64,000 nucleotides of DNA from an uncultured Pelagibacteraceae bacterium (GTDB lineage Bacteria > Pseudomonadota > Alphaproteobacteria > Pelagibacterales > Pelagibacteraceae). Shown piece by piece: positions 8,632-19,566 of the stretch (positions are counted from its first letter, which is position 1; every line of letters begins with the position of its first letter). Position numbers and translations under genes: made by a program. The notes below the pieces were generated by a model. That model did not search any database. It saw only the letters and a program-made list of their open reading frames with translations, and was not told the origin of the DNA. Where the stretch lies: assembly GCA_902585045.1 (NCBI GenBank), contig CACICB010000003.1, positions 20,483 to 84,482 of the forward strand, in the 5' to 3' direction.

Positions 8632-10784
8632 TTTTTTATAGCTTTTCTTGGTTTTGTGCCAGGCATACCCATAGTCGATCTTCCTTTTGGATAAACCTTA
8701 CTTTTCAAATTATATTGAGATATTTTAGGATTTAAAGTTATTTCAAGCTCACTTGCCTCTAGTTTTCTCATTTCATCTCTTAGTTTAGCTGCCTCTTCAA
8801 ATTCTAAATTAGATGCAGCTTCTTTCATTTTTCTATTTAAAGCTTTTAGATGTTTTTTTAAGTTTCCGCCTACGTTTGAGCCCTCACTAATTTTTACGTA
8901 ATCCTTTTCGTAAACGGACTCTAAGATATCACTTATCTCTTTTTTAACTGACTCAGCAGTTATTCCATTTTTTTTATTATATTCTAACTGTTTGTTTCTC
9001 CTTCTGTCTGTTTCCTTAATTGCCTTTTCAATGCTCTTTGTGACTTTATCAGCATATAAAATTACTTTACCATCAACGTTTCGCGCTGCTCTTCCAATTG
9101 TCTGAATTAAAGAAGTTTCAGATCTTAAAAATCCCTCTTTATCAGCATCTAAAATTGCTACCAATGCACATTCGGGAATATCTAACCCCTCTCTTAACAA
9201 ATTAATTCCTACAAGAATATCAAACACTCCCATTCTCAAATCTCTTATGATCTCAATTCTTTCAAGAGTATCAATGTCAGAGTGCATATATCTTACTTTT
9301 AGACCATTTTCGTGAAGGTACTCAGTAAGATCTTCAGCCATTTTTTTTGTCAGCGTTGTTGCAAGAACTCTATAACCTTTTTTTACAATTTCTTTTGCCT
9401 CATGCATAAGATCATCAACTTGAGTTTTAGCTGGTCTTATTTCAACTGGCGGGTCTATTAAACCTGTCGGCCTAATGATTTGGTCGATATATTTATTACT
9501 TGTTTGTTTAAGCTCCCAAGGCCCTGGGGTAGCAGAGACAAAAACAGTTTGTGTTCTCATTAAATCCCATTCTTCAAATTTCAAAGGTCTATTATCCATA
9601 CATGATGGGAGTCTAAACCCATATTCAGCTAATGTACTTTTTCTTGTACGGTCACCTTTATACATTCCATTTAATTGAGGGACTGTTACGTGACTTTCGT
9701 CTACAAATATAATTGCATTATCTGGAAAATACTCAAACAGAGTAGGAGGTGGTTCACCAGCTTTTCTTCCTGATAAAAATCTTGAGTAATTTTCAATCCC
9801 TGCACAAGTTCCAGTAGCTTCAATCATTTCTAGATCAAACTTAGTTCGTTCTCTCAATCTTTGTTCTTCTAAAAGTTTATTATTTTCTCTATGTTTTTTT
9901 AAAGTCTCAGCTAACTCAGATTTTATTTGCCTGATTGCTTGCTCGATTGTAGGCTTAGGAGTTATATAATGACTATTAGCGTAAATTTTTATTATTGAGT
10001 AATCATTTGTCTTATCTCCAGTGAGTGGGTCAAATTCTTCAATTTTTTCTAATTTATTTAAATTAAAACTTATTCTCCAAGCTCTATCTTCTAAGTGTGA
10101 TGGAAAGATCTCTAAATTTTCTCCTCTTACTCTAAAGGTCCCTCTAAAAAAATTTTGATCATTTCTTTTATATTGTAAGTTTATAAATGCTCTAATTAAA
10201 TCGTCTCGCTCATACTCATAATTTTTCTTTAAAGTAATAGTCATTTTTGAGTATGCCTCTACAGAACCTAAACCATAGATACAAGATACACTTGCAACAA
10301 TAATTACATCATCTCTTTCCAACAAAGATCTTGTCGCCGAGTGTCTCATACGATCAATTTGCTCATTTATTGAGGCCTCTTTTTCTATATAAGTATCAGA
10401 TCTAGGAACGTATGCCTCTGGAGTGTAGTAATCGTAATATGATACAAAATATTCAACAGCATTATCCGGAAAAAAACTTTTAAACTCTCCGTACAATTGA
10501 GCAGCTAAAGTTTTGTTTGGCGCTAGAATTAGAGCTGGTCTATTAGCCTTTTCGATAACTTTTGCCATTGTAAACGTTTTACCTGATCCCGTGACACCTA
10601 AAAGCACTTGTTCTTGTTTGTTATCTTTTAAGTTTTTTAATATTTGCTTAATTGCCTCTGGTTGGTCACCGCTAGGTTGAAAATCACTTTTGATTTTAAA
10701 ATTAATACCTCCCTCTAACTTCTTAATTTTTTTTGAGTTATTAACTTCTAGATCAGCTAATTTTTCTTGATAAGTATTTTGCAT
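8613..10784 (-). CDS. uvrB: UvrABC system protein B (excinuclease subunit)
   Basis: DNA-damage-verifying helicase-like subunit of nucleotide excision repair, 723 residues. Helicase motif I is [15 protein letters not shown], the beta-hairpin is [19 protein letters not shown], the DEAD-like box is IIFVDESH, motif VI is QTIGRAARN, and the C-terminal UvrC-interacting UVR motif is [16 protein letters not shown]. An N-terminal extension of about 25 residues precedes [17 protein letters not shown]. It is the first gene of the operon that also carries uvrC. The start lies 38 bases from the divergent aminotransferase. Confidence 0.97.
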   Translation of the reverse strand: MQNTYQEKLADLEVNNSKKIKKLEGGINFKIKSDFQPSGDQPEAIKQILKNLKDNKQEQVLLGVTGSGKTFTMAKVIEKANRPALILAPNKTLAAQLYGEFKSFFPDNAVEYFVSYYDYYTPEAYVPRSDTYIEKEASINEQIDRMRHSATRSLLERDDVIIVASVSCIYGLGSVEAYSKMTITLKKNYEYERDDLIRAFINLQYKRNDQNFFRGTFRVRGENLEIFPSHLEDRAWRISFNLNKLEKIEEFDPLTGDKTNDYSIIKIYANSHYITPKPTIEQAIRQIKSELAETLKKHRENNKLLEEQRLRERTKFDLEMIEATGTCAGIENYSRFLSGRKAGEPPPTLFEYFPDNAIIFVDESHVTVPQLNGMYKGDRTRKSTLAEYGFRLPSCMDNRPLKFEEWDLMRTQTVFVSATPGPWELKQTSNKYIDQIIRPTGLIDPPVEIRPAKTQVDDLMHEAKEIVKKGYRVLATTLTKKMAEDLTEYLHENGLKVRYMHSDIDTLERIEIIRDLRMGVFDILVGINLLREGLDIPECALVAILDADKEGFLRSETSLIQTIGRAARNVDGKVILYADKVTKSIEKAIKETDRRRNKQLEYNKKNGITAESVKKEISDILESVYEKDYVKISEGSNVGGNLKKHLKALNRKMKEAASNLEFEEAAKLRDEMRKLEASELEITLNPKISQYNLKSKVYPKGRSTMGMPGTKPRKAIKKWKPKK

Positions 10785-10822
10785 TTTGTGTTAATAATAA
10801 ATTAATTATATTATAAATTTCA

Positions 10823-12010
10823 ATGAGCATAGTTTCCAATAGTTTAAAACGTATAAAACCGTCGCCTACAATAGCAGTTACCTCAAAAGCAAGGGAAATG
10901 AGAGCCGCTGGAAAGGATGTTATTGGTCTAGGTGCTGGAGAGCCTGATTTTGACACTCCAGACAATATTAAAGAAGCAGCAATAGAAGCGATTAGAAAAG
11001 GGGATACAAAGTATACTGCAGTGGATGGAACCCCAGCTCTAAAAAAAGCTATCCAAGCAAAATTTTCTAGAGAAAATGATTTATCATATGAACTTGATCA
11101 AATTTCAGTAGGGACTGGTGGAAAGCAAGTTTTATATAATGCTTTTATGGCAACTATAAACAATGGTGACGAGGTAATTATTCCAGCACCTTATTGGGTT
11201 TCTTATCCTGACATTGTTTTGTTAGCCGGGGGAAAGCCTAAAATAATTAAGTGTGATGAAAAAGATAACTTTAAATTGACACCAGAAAAATTATCAAAAG
11301 CAGTTTCAAAGAAAACGAAATGGATAATTATTAACTCTCCGTCCAACCCTACAGGCTCTGGTTATACCAAAGATGAGATAATAGCTTTATCTAAGATTTT
11401 AATAAAATATAAAAATTTATATATTTTAAGTGATGATATTTACGAACATATTACTTATGACAGTTTTAAATTTTTTACAATTGCGCAAATCGAAAAATTA
11501 AAAAACAGAACTTTAACCATGAATGGAGTGAGTAAATCTTACTCAATGACTGGCTGGAGAATAGGTTATGCAGCAGGTCCAAAAGAAATTATCAAAGCGA
11601 TGGCTAAAATTCAATCCCAATCAACCAGCAATCCTACATCCATAAGCCAAGCAGCTGCAGTAGAGGCTTTGAACGGTACACAAGACTTTATATTAGAAAG
11701 ATCAAATTCTTTTAAGGAGAGAAGAAATTTTGTTGTCGATAGTTTAAATAATATCAAAGGTATAAGCTGCTTAAGACCTGAAGGAGCTTTTTATGTTTTT
11801 CCAAACTGTAAAAAATTACTAACCAAGAAAACAAAACTTAAAACTGATAAAGACTTTGTTGAAAAATTATTAGAAAAAGCCGAAGTAGCTGTAGTTCAAG
11901 GTTCTGCTTTTGGTTTAGACGGTTATTTTAGGATATCTTACGCAACTTCGATGGATAATTTAAAAAAAGCAATGGACAGGATCAAAGCTTTTTGCGAAAG
12001 CCTTAGTTAA
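10823..12010 (+). CDS. aatA: Class I aspartate aminotransferase
   Basis: PLP-dependent fold-type I transaminase (aspartate/prephenate type, class Ib), 395 residues. Signatures are GLGAGEPDFDTP, the Tyr of KYTAVDGTPALK, INSPSNPTG, the PLP aspartate in LSDDIYEHI, catalytic Lys238 in SKSYSMTGWRIGY, and the C-terminal FRISYATS with the carboxylate-binding Arg. It links oxaloacetate/2-oxoglutarate and aspartate/glutamate. Divergent from uvrB. Its last eight bases overlap the convergent trxB stop region. Substrate range beyond aspartate cannot be read from sequence. Confidence 0.93.
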   Translation: MSIVSNSLKRIKPSPTIAVTSKAREMRAAGKDVIGLGAGEPDFDTPDNIKEAAIEAIRKGDTKYTAVDGTPALKKAIQAKFSRENDLSYELDQISVGTGGKQVLYNAFMATINNGDEVIIPAPYWVSYPDIVLLAGGKPKIIKCDEKDNFKLTPEKLSKAVSKKTKWIIINSPSNPTGSGYTKDEIIALSKILIKYKNLYILSDDIYEHITYDSFKFFTIAQIEKLKNRTLTMNGVSKSYSMTGWRIGYAAGPKEIIKAMAKIQSQSTSNPTSISQAAAVEALNGTQDFILERSNSFKERRNFVVDSLNNIKGISCLRPEGAFYVFPNCKKLLTKKTKLKTDKDFVEKLLEKAEVAVVQGSAFGLDGYFRISYATSMDNLKKAMDRIKAFCESLS

Positions 12011-12953
12011 CCTGTGATAGATATTTTTCAGCCTCAAGTGCCGACATGCAACCCATTCCAGCAGCAGTAACAGCTTGTCTGAAAATTTTATCTTTTACAT
12101 CGCCAGCCGCAAAAACTCCTGGTATATTTGTTTCAGTTGAGTCTGGTTTAGTTATTAGGTATCCCTCTTTATCCATTTTTAATTGATCTTTAAATAAAGA
12201 TGTAGCTGGGTCATGACCTATAGCAATAAATAAACCATCAACTTTCAAATCTTTTACTCTATTGTCTTTAACATTTTTAATTTTTAATGCATTGACTGTT
12301 TTGGGCTCCTTAGTACCAATAACATCTTCAACTACTGTGTCCCATATAATTTCTATTTTTTTATTCGCTTTTAATTTTGCTTGAAGCATTTTTTCTGCTC
12401 TTAATTCATTTCTTCTATGTATTAAATAAACCTTTGAAGCAAATTTAGTTAGGAACATTGCTTCTTCAACTGCAGCATTTCCTCCACCAACAACAGCTAC
12501 TTCTTTTTCTTTAAAGAAAAATCCGTCACAAGTAGCGCATGCTGAAACTCCAAATCCTCTAAACTCTTGTTCAGATTTTAGATTTAACCATCTTGCTTGC
12601 GCTCCAGTTGAAATTATAAAACTATCCGCAGTATAAACCTGGCCACTATCACCTGTTGCTGTAAAAGGTTTCTTTGTTAAGTCAACTTTACTAATATGAT
12701 CTTGTATCATTTCTGTTCCAACGGCTTCAGCTTGGCCTTTCATTTCATCCATAAGCCATGGCCCCTGAATCACTTTGGAGTATCCAGGGTAATTCTCAAC
12801 ATCTGTGGTAGTAGTTAATTGCCCGCCGGGTTGAGAACCATGAACAAGTATTGGTTTTAGCATTGCTCTAGCCGCATAAATAGCTGCTGTATAGCCAGCA
12901 GGACCTGATCCAAGAATTAACACTTTTGTATGTTTTGTTGATTTATTATTCAT
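12003..12953 (-). CDS. trxB: Thioredoxin-disulfide reductase
   Basis: NADPH-dependent flavoenzyme that reduces thioredoxin. With the ATG at 12953 it is 316 residues, the normal size; an upstream in-frame start would add 14 hydrophobic, unconserved residues. FAD-binding GSGPAGYTAAIYAARA is at the N-terminus, the redox pair is Cys139/Cys142 in SACATCDG, NADPH-binding GGGNAAVEEA follows, and GVFAAGDVKDKIFRQAVTAA is at the C-terminus. Its start is only 23 bases from the divergent ELM1-family gene, so promoters must overlap coding sequence. Confidence 0.97.
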   Translation of the reverse strand: MNNKSTKHTKVLILGSGPAGYTAAIYAARAMLKPILVHGSQPGGQLTTTTDVENYPGYSKVIQGPWLMDEMKGQAEAVGTEMIQDHISKVDLTKKPFTATGDSGQVYTADSFIISTGAQARWLNLKSEQEFRGFGVSACATCDGFFFKEKEVAVVGGGNAAVEEAMFLTKFASKVYLIHRRNELRAEKMLQAKLKANKKIEIIWDTVVEDVIGTKEPKTVNALKIKNVKDNRVKDLKVDGLFIAIGHDPATSLFKDQLKMDKEGYLITKPDSTETNIPGVFAAGDVKDKIFRQAVTAAGMGCMSALEAEKYLSQVN

Positions 12954-12976
12954 TATGTAAAGGTATATAGTAACTA

Positions 12977-13930
12977 ATGTTAGAATTAAAAGCACTTCTT
13001 TTAACGCAAGGTATGCATGGTATGGTTAGTCAAGTAGAGGGATTAGCTAAAGCTTTGGGCCTAAGTTATAAACACCAAAAAATTGAATTAAAATCTTTTT
13101 GGAATTTAATTCCCCCTAAAATAAGCCCAATATCAGAAAATTTGGTAAAAAATAAATTTGTGTGCGATTGTAAAGTTATTATATCTTGTGGACGAAAAAG
13201 TGTAATACCGTCAATAGCTTTAAAAAAAAGATTACGTAATCAAATCTTCAACATTCACATACAAGATCCTAAAGTTTCTTTTAAACATTTTGATCTCATA
13301 GTAAGTCCTGAACATGATCGTTTAAAAGGCGAAAATATAATTAACACAACTGGTGCTATTCACTACTTAACTAAAAAAGAGATTAATGATAATTCAAAAT
13401 ATCTAGGAGTAGAAAAAGATAAAAGAAAGAAATTAGCAGCATTTATAATAGGAGGGCCAAACAAATATTATAATTATTCAGAAAAACAAATTCATGAACT
13501 TTTTAACAAAGTAAAGACTTTATTTACTCCAGATAAATTTAAAATTATTGTAATTCCTTCTTATAGAACTCCTGAAAATATTTTAAAAATAGCTTATAAT
13601 ACTTTCAGTATTAATCATCACGTTATAAAAAATATTGATAAAAAAGCTTATCTGTCTGCACTAGCGATCTCAGATTATATAGTTGTAACGTGCGACTCCA
13701 CGTCAATGATTTCGGAGGCTGCTATGACTGGAAAACCTGTTTATATTGCCATGATGAAGTCTTTTAAGCCAACAGGTAGATTTAAAAAATTTTATTCACA
13801 ATTGAAAGATTTAGGTATAACAAGAGAACTAGAAGATAGGATTGAAAGTTGGAGTTATAATAGTTTGAATGAAGTAAATAGAATTGCTCCAATTGTAAAA
13901 GCAAAAATGAAAAAACATGGAATTATTTAA
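12977..13930 (+). CDS. ELM1-family (DUF1022) protein, GT-B-like
   Basis: A 317-residue protein of the 'mitochondrial fission ELM1' family. Seen: LLLTQGMHGMVSQVEGLAKA at the N-terminus, CKVIISCGRKSVIPS, HIQDPK, FDLIVSPEHDRL, AAFIIGGPNKYY and VVTCDSTSMISEAAMTGKPV. These fit the two-Rossmann-domain (GT-B, MurG-like) layout predicted for the family. Plant ELM1 recruits dynamin to mitochondria; the bacterial role is not established. In SAR-type genomes a lipid or envelope sugar transferase is possible but unproven. It overlaps the next gene by 14 bases, so the two are probably cotranscribed. Confidence 0.8.
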   Translation: MLELKALLLTQGMHGMVSQVEGLAKALGLSYKHQKIELKSFWNLIPPKISPISENLVKNKFVCDCKVIISCGRKSVIPSIALKKRLRNQIFNIHIQDPKVSFKHFDLIVSPEHDRLKGENIINTTGAIHYLTKKEINDNSKYLGVEKDKRKKLAAFIIGGPNKYYNYSEKQIHELFNKVKTLFTPDKFKIIVIPSYRTPENILKIAYNTFSINHHVIKNIDKKAYLSALAISDYIVVTCDSTSMISEAAMTGKPVYIAMMKSFKPTGRFKKFYSQLKDLGITRELEDRIESWSYNSLNEVNRIAPIVKAKMKKHGII

Positions 13931-14582
13931 ATCTTTACAGAGTAGGACAAAATTATATAGCGACCCTTTCAAACATTTTGAAATCAATCAACCATTAACA
14001 CAAAATGCAATTAATGAAATATGCAATGCAGAAATAGCTGATCCTAGAAAACAAAATTTAAATTATGACGGTACTAGAGCTTTGGATGGAGGAGAAGGAG
14101 CATTTCGAGCTGGAATTAAAGACGGAGGTAAAGCAAAAAAATTAAGATGCTATGTTACCAAAGAAAATTCTAGTCAATTTCCTAATTTAACTAAATTTAT
14201 AGAGGAATTAAGATCGCCTGAAGTTTATAAAAAAATTGGATCATTAATTGGAAAAGATTTAAGCAATTCATATGTTAGATTAGAGGTGATATGTGATCGA
14301 GAGGGGTTTTGGTTAAAACCTCATTGTGACATAGAGGAAAAATTAATGTCATCAATAGTTTTTGTTAATTTACATAATGAGTCGGAGAATTTAGGAACTG
14401 ATTTTTATGATACAAAGTTAAACAAAGTTAAAACAGTTCCTTACAAACATAATTATGGATATTTCTTTACAAGTGGACCAAACACTTGGCACGGAATGGA
14501 AAAAAAAGAGATTAAAAAAGAAAGAAGATGCATCCAGATAAATTACGTTACTTTCGAGACTGACTGGAAAGTAAAAAGTTAG
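13917..14582 (+). CDS. 2OG-Fe(II) oxygenase-like protein
   Basis: 221 residues. The C-terminal half shows a possible facial triad of the 2-oxoglutarate/Fe(II) dioxygenases: HxD in [13 protein letters not shown], the distal His in [11 protein letters not shown], and the 2OG-binding Arg in [10 protein letters not shown], on a predicted double-stranded beta-helix. Substrate is unknown; prolyl-hydroxylase-like (P4Hc) proteins are the closest pattern. It is translated from within the end of the ELM1-family gene (14-base overlap). Its 3' end overlaps the convergent carB stop by four bases. Confidence 0.7.
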   Translation: MELFKSLQSRTKLYSDPFKHFEINQPLTQNAINEICNAEIADPRKQNLNYDGTRALDGGEGAFRAGIKDGGKAKKLRCYVTKENSSQFPNLTKFIEELRSPEVYKKIGSLIGKDLSNSYVRLEVICDREGFWLKPHCDIEEKLMSSIVFVNLHNESENLGTDFYDTKLNKVKTVPYKHNYGYFFTSGPNTWHGMEKKEIKKERRCIQINYVTFETDWKVKS

Positions 14583-17500
14583 ATATCTTGCAAAGAAGTT
14601 ACGTTTATATCTTTTAGTTTGAGAGATTTTATACCTTCCAAACAAACTTTTGCCGTGGACATATTAGTGCAGTATGGAACTTTATTAGCTAAAGTAGCTC
14701 TTCTTAATGCCACAGCATCACTCAACTGAGCTTCACTGTTTCCTCCTCCAGTGTTTATAACCAAAGCAATCTTTTTAGCATTTAAAACATCTACAATATG
14801 TGGAGAGCCCTGATTAACTTTATTTATTTTTTTACACTTAATTCCATGCTGGCTAATAAAATCAGCAGTTCCTTTAGTTCCACAAAGTTTAAAATTTAGC
14901 TTAACTAATTGTTTAGCTAATTTTACCCCCTCTTCTTTATGACTATTTTTTAAAGAGATAAAAGCCAAACCTTTTTTTGGAAGAGAGTTTGAGGCCGCAA
15001 TTTGACTTTTAGCAAAAGCCATGCCGAAATTTTTATCAAAACCCATAACTTCACCTGTTGATTTCATTTCTGGCCCAAGTAAAAGATCGCTGTTTGGAAA
15101 TTTGTTAAATGGAAAGACCGCCTCTTTTACTGCAAACATATCTTTTGTTTTACTTTTTAAATTAAACTTAGTTAATTTTTCTCCAGCCATCACTCTTGAG
15201 GCTATCTTAGCAAGAGGTAAATTTTTTGCTTTTGAAACAAATGGGACAGTTCTACTTGCTCTAGGGTTAACCTCAATTACATAAATCTTATCTTTTTTAA
15301 TTGCATATTGAACATTCATAAAACCTTTAACTTTGAGGGCTAAAGCTAATTTTTTTGTTTGGTTTTCAATTTCTTTAATCAAAAAAGGTTTTATTGATAC
15401 CGGAGGCAGACTACATGCTGAGTCACCAGAGTGTATTCCAGCTTCTTCAATGTGCTGCATAATACCGGCCACAAAAACATTTTTACCATCTGATATTGCA
15501 TCAACATCAACTTCCATTGCATTATCAATAAACTTATCAATTAATATTGGATTCTTTTCGGCAGCTTTAAATGCTTCTTTTACAAAATTTTTAAGTTGGC
15601 TTTTTTCATGAACAATCTCCATTGCTCTTCCACCTAATACGTATGAAGGTCTTACCATTAAAGGTAAGCCAATCTTATCTGCAATTTTTATTGCTTGAGG
15701 AAAAGTTCTAGCTATACCACTTTCAGCTTGATTTAAATTAAGTTTAATTAAAAGATCTCTAAATCTATCTCTATCTTCAGCAAGATCAATTGATGAATAT
15801 TGAGTACCTAAAATTGGAAGCTTGTTTTCGTGTAAAAATTTTGCAAGTTTAATTGGAGTTTGCCCTCCAAATTGAGCAATAACACCTATGACATTACCTT
15901 TTGATTTCTCTCTCTTTATAACATTGAAAACATATTCATCTATTAAAGGTTCAAAATATAATCTATCACTTGTATCATAGTCTGTTGATACGGTTTCTGG
16001 GTTACAATTCACCATTATAGTCTCGTATTTAGCTTCCTTAAGAGCAAAACTAGCTTGGCAACAACAATAATCAAACTCTATTCCCTGACCAATTCTATTA
16101 GGTCCCCCACCCAGAATTATAATTTTATCTCTGTTAGAGGGATCAGCCTCACATTCTGAATTAGAGGAGAAATTTCTTTGATAAGTAGAATACATGTATG
16201 GCGTGAAAGATTTAAATTCTGCAGCACAAGTGTCGACTTTTTTATAAACTGGTAAAACTTTTAAAGCAGTTCTTTGCTTTCTAATTAAAGACTCTGAAGT
16301 ATTCGTAAGTTCAGATAATTTTTTATCAGAGAACCCTATAGATTTAACATAATTAAATTCATTGAAATTTTTAGGAAGGCCTTTTTTTTTTATTTTAACT
16401 TCATTATCTATGATTTCTTTTATTTGATTTAAAAACCAAGGATCAATTTTCGAAAGTTTATTTATATCTTTTAAATTTATTTTTTTTCTTATAGCTTCTC
16501 CAACAAGTAAAATCTTATTAGGAATATTTTCTTTAAGTTTTTTTCTAATTTGTTTAGTGTTTAAATCAAATATTTGGTCTAACCCTGAGAAACCTGTTTC
16601 TAAAGAAACTAAGGCTTTTTGAAGAGATTCTTTAAAATTTCTGCCAATAGCCATTGCCTCTCCCACCGATTTCATTGATGTTCCTAAAACTGCAGCTGAG
16701 GAAGAGAATTTTTCAAAAGTAAATCTTGGAATTTTAGTGACGACATAGTCTATTGTAGGCTCAAAAGATGCAGGTGTTACTTTTGTAATTTCATTTTTTA
16801 ATTCATCTAGAGTATAACCAACAGCTAGCTTTGCTGCTACTTTTGCAATTGGAAACCCTGTGGCTTTGGAAGCAAGCGCTGACGATCTTGAAACCCTAGG
16901 GTTCATTTCAATAATTACCATTCTTCCATTTTTCGGATTTATCGCAAATTGAACATTTGATCCCCCCGTTTCTACACCAATTTTTCTTAAGCAAGCTATA
17001 GAGGCATTCCGCATAACCTGATACTCTTTGTCGGTTAAAGTAAGTGCTGGGGCGATAGTAACTGAGTCTCCAGTATGAATACCCATGGGATCTAAATTTT
17101 CTATTGAGCAAATGATAATACAATTATCATTTTTATCTCTGACAACTTCCATCTCAAATTCTTTCCAACCCTCTAAACACTCTTCAACTAAAACTTGATT
17201 AACAGGTGACTCGTGAAGCCCATTTTTAATTATCTTATAAAAATCTTTTTTATTTTTTGCGATACCACCTCCCAAACCACCTAAAGTAAAAGCTGGTCTT
17301 ATAATCGCTGGTAATCCAATTTGTTTTAATACTTTTGAAGATTGTTTCAAATTATTTACTATTTTTGATTTGGGAAGATCTAAACCAATCTCCATCATAT
17401 TTTTTCTGAACTTTTTTCTATCTTCTGCATTGGATATGGCTTTTGAGTTAGCACCTATAAGTTCAATTTTGTATTTTTTAAGAATTCCTTTTTTTTCTGC

Positions 17501-17803
17501 TTCCATAGCTAAATTTAAAGCAGTTTGACCACCCATGGTAGGCAAGATCGCATCAGGTTTTTCTTTGATAAGAATTTTTTCAAGAACATCAATTGTAATA
17601 GGCTCAATATAGGTTTTATCGGCAACGTTTGGATCTGTCATAATTGTTGCTGGGTTTGAATTTATGAGAATTACCTTAAAACCTTCGTCTTTTAAGGCTT
17701 TACAAGCTTGAGTGCCTGAATAATCAAATTCACAAGCTTGTCCAATAATAATTGGTCCCGCACCTACAACTAAAATTTTTTTAATATCTTTTCTTTTTGG
17801 CAT
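14579..17803 (-). CDS. carB: Carbamoyl-phosphate synthase large chain
   Basis: Makes carbamoyl phosphate from bicarbonate, ammonia (from CarA) and 2 ATP for pyrimidines and arginine. The 1074-residue length is standard. Two homologous ATP-grasp halves are visible: the first with [18 protein letters not shown] and [12 protein letters not shown], the second with [18 protein letters not shown] and [14 protein letters not shown]. Then comes the oligomerisation region and a C-terminal MGS-like allosteric domain ([20 protein letters not shown] ... [10 protein letters not shown]). It overlaps carA by 23 bases. Confidence 0.98.
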   Translation of the reverse strand: MPKRKDIKKILVVGAGPIIIGQACEFDYSGTQACKALKDEGFKVILINSNPATIMTDPNVADKTYIEPITIDVLEKILIKEKPDAILPTMGGQTALNLAMEAEKKGILKKYKIELIGANSKAISNAEDRKKFRKNMMEIGLDLPKSKIVNNLKQSSKVLKQIGLPAIIRPAFTLGGLGGGIAKNKKDFYKIIKNGLHESPVNQVLVEECLEGWKEFEMEVVRDKNDNCIIICSIENLDPMGIHTGDSVTIAPALTLTDKEYQVMRNASIACLRKIGVETGGSNVQFAINPKNGRMVIIEMNPRVSRSSALASKATGFPIAKVAAKLAVGYTLDELKNEITKVTPASFEPTIDYVVTKIPRFTFEKFSSSAAVLGTSMKSVGEAMAIGRNFKESLQKALVSLETGFSGLDQIFDLNTKQIRKKLKENIPNKILLVGEAIRKKINLKDINKLSKIDPWFLNQIKEIIDNEVKIKKKGLPKNFNEFNYVKSIGFSDKKLSELTNTSESLIRKQRTALKVLPVYKKVDTCAAEFKSFTPYMYSTYQRNFSSNSECEADPSNRDKIIILGGGPNRIGQGIEFDYCCCQASFALKEAKYETIMVNCNPETVSTDYDTSDRLYFEPLIDEYVFNVIKREKSKGNVIGVIAQFGGQTPIKLAKFLHENKLPILGTQYSSIDLAEDRDRFRDLLIKLNLNQAESGIARTFPQAIKIADKIGLPLMVRPSYVLGGRAMEIVHEKSQLKNFVKEAFKAAEKNPILIDKFIDNAMEVDVDAISDGKNVFVAGIMQHIEEAGIHSGDSACSLPPVSIKPFLIKEIENQTKKLALALKVKGFMNVQYAIKKDKIYVIEVNPRASRTVPFVSKAKNLPLAKIASRVMAGEKLTKFNLKSKTKDMFAVKEAVFPFNKFPNSDLLLGPEMKSTGEVMGFDKNFGMAFAKSQIAASNSLPKKGLAFISLKNSHKEEGVKLAKQLVKLNFKLCGTKGTADFISQHGIKCKKINKVNQGSPHIVDVLNAKKIALVINTGGGNSEAQLSDAVALRRATLANKVPYCTNMSTAKVCLEGIKSLKLKDINVTSLQDI

Positions 17804-18989
17804 TTTTTTTCATACTCTTTACAAATTTATCAAATAAATAAACACTATCTTGTGGACCAGGATTAGATTCTGGATGATACTGAACTGAAAAAACAGGTTT
17901 ATTTTTTAATTCGATACCCTCAATGCTGTTATCAAATAAAGATTGGTGAGTAACTCTTATATTTTTAGGTAAACCTTTTTTTACTACTTCAAATCCGTGA
18001 TTCTGACTTGTTATTTCAACATTCCCCTCAATTAAATTCTTAACAGGATGGTTAGCTCCTCTGTGGCCTAATTTCATTTTTTCTGTTTTTGCACCAAGTG
18101 CTAAAGCTAGTATTTGATGACCTAAACAGATTCCAAACAATGGAAGTTTTTTTTTAATTAACTTTTGAATTGTTGGAATAGCATATTTCCCAGTTGCTGC
18201 AGGATCCCCAGGCCCATTAGATAAAAATACTCCATTAGGCTTCAGTCTCAAAATATCTTCTGCACTAGTTTTGCATGGCACGATTGTAACTTTACAATTA
18301 AAATCTGAAAAATATCTTAAAATATTTTTCTTAATCCCGTAGTCAATTGCAACTACATGTAATAATATTTTATTATTTTTTAAATATCCTTCTTCTTTTT
18401 TCCAGGTTTTGTAATCTTGCCACAAATAATTCTTTTTAGTTGTAACTTGTTTTGCTAAATCTAAGTTTTTAAGACCACTCCATTTATTGGTAATTTTAAT
18501 AAGTTTTTTTATATTAAATCTTTTCTTGTTGTAAAAAGATATCGTCCCCTTTGGAGCACCTCTATCTCTAATAAAATTTGTTAAATTTCTAGTATCAAGT
18601 CCAGTTATCCCAACTATCTTATTTTTTTTTAACCATTGATCTAAATGTTTTAAAGATCTGTAATTTGATGGATTAGTTATTTCTGTGTTTATTATTACTC
18701 CTTTGGTCCATATTTTGTCAGATTCGTGATCCTCTTTATTAGTTCCTACATTTCCAACATGAGGAAACGTAAAATTAATTATCTGATCAGCATAAGAGGG
18801 ATCAGAAATTATTTCTTGATAACCGGTAATTGAAGTATTGAAACATACTTCTCCTGTTGCAGTGCCTTTGTATCCCAACCCTACACCTTTGAAAAACTTT
18901 CCGTTTTGAAGAACTAAAATAGCGGTGGAATCGATCTTATTAAGATTTTTTTTTGAGTTTATATTTTGATCAATCTTCTTCAAATACAA
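17781..18989 (-). CDS. carA: Carbamoyl-phosphate synthase small chain (glutaminase)
   Basis: Glutamine amidotransferase that feeds ammonia to CarB. The N-terminal CarA domain has [20 protein letters not shown]. The class I GATase domain has the nucleophile Cys in [16 protein letters not shown] and the His/Glu pair in YHPESNPGP. No in-frame ATG precedes the conserved region; the start is given as TTG at 18989, with a second TTG at 18983. The true start is therefore uncertain within about 20 codons, and a non-ATG start is required. Divergent from yqeY with 119 bases between. Confidence 0.93.
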   Translation of the reverse strand: MYLKKIDQNINSKKNLNKIDSTAILVLQNGKFFKGVGLGYKGTATGEVCFNTSITGYQEIISDPSYADQIINFTFPHVGNVGTNKEDHESDKIWTKGVIINTEITNPSNYRSLKHLDQWLKKNKIVGITGLDTRNLTNFIRDRGAPKGTISFYNKKRFNIKKLIKITNKWSGLKNLDLAKQVTTKKNYLWQDYKTWKKEEGYLKNNKILLHVVAIDYGIKKNILRYFSDFNCKVTIVPCKTSAEDILRLKPNGVFLSNGPGDPAATGKYAIPTIQKLIKKKLPLFGICLGHQILALALGAKTEKMKLGHRGANHPVKNLIEGNVEITSQNHGFEVVKKGLPKNIRVTHQSLFDNSIEGIELKNKPVFSVQYHPESNPGPQDSVYLFDKFVKSMKKNAKKKRY

Positions 18990-19108
18990 CTCATGAGTTA
19001 AAGTAAAAAACTTATAAACATGATTTTGCGCAACATATGAAATAGATTTAAAATCGTCAAGAAAGTTCTTTTTATTTTATATAAGAATTGTGATTAAAAT
19101 ATTTAATT

Positions 19109-19564
19109 ATGTCACTTAAAAAACTAATTGAAGAAAAGCTTAATGAAGCACTTAAATCAAAAGATAAAAAAACTTACCCGACTTTAAGACTTATAGTTTC
19201 AGCTATAAAAGACGCAGAAATTGCAGGACGTTCAAGAGGTCAAAAAGATATCAAGGATGGCGATATCATTTCATTACTTAAGAAAATGATAAAACAAAGA
19301 AATGAGTCGTGTGATGTTTACAAAAAAGCGGGGCGTACTGAGCTATTAGAGAGTGAAATTAGTGAAATTGAGGTTATAAGCAAATTTTTACCAAATCAAT
19401 TAAGTGAGGAAGAAACAAAAAAGATATGCGAGGAAACTATTAAATCTGTTAATGCAACATCAATTAAAGATATAGGTAAAATAATGGGTGTTTTAAAATC
19501 TAAACATGCAGATAGTTTAGATTTTTCTAAAGTAAGTTCAATTTTAAAGGGGCTATTAAATTAA
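19109..19564 (+). CDS. yqeY: GatB/YqeY domain protein
   Basis: A 151-residue free-standing YqeY domain, homologous to the C-terminal tRNA-binding tail of GatB. Seen: SLKKLIEEKLNEALKSKDK at the N-terminus, TLRLIVSAIKDAEI, KKMIKQRNESCDVYKKAGR, LESEISEIEVISKFLPNQLSEEE and the C-terminal GKIMGVLKSKH. Precise function is unknown. It sits two bases upstream of dnaG, the conserved alphaproteobacterial yqeY-dnaG-rpoD order. Confidence 0.93.
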   Translation: MSLKKLIEEKLNEALKSKDKKTYPTLRLIVSAIKDAEIAGRSRGQKDIKDGDIISLLKKMIKQRNESCDVYKKAGRTELLESEISEIEVISKFLPNQLSEEETKKICEETIKSVNATSIKDIGKIMGVLKSKHADSLDFSKVSSILKGLLN

Positions 19565-19566
19565 TC

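Noticed and set aside
10753..10965. Minus-strand 70-codon frame upstream of uvrB
   Set aside because: Mostly antisense to the start of the aspartate aminotransferase gene and without any recognisable family pattern.
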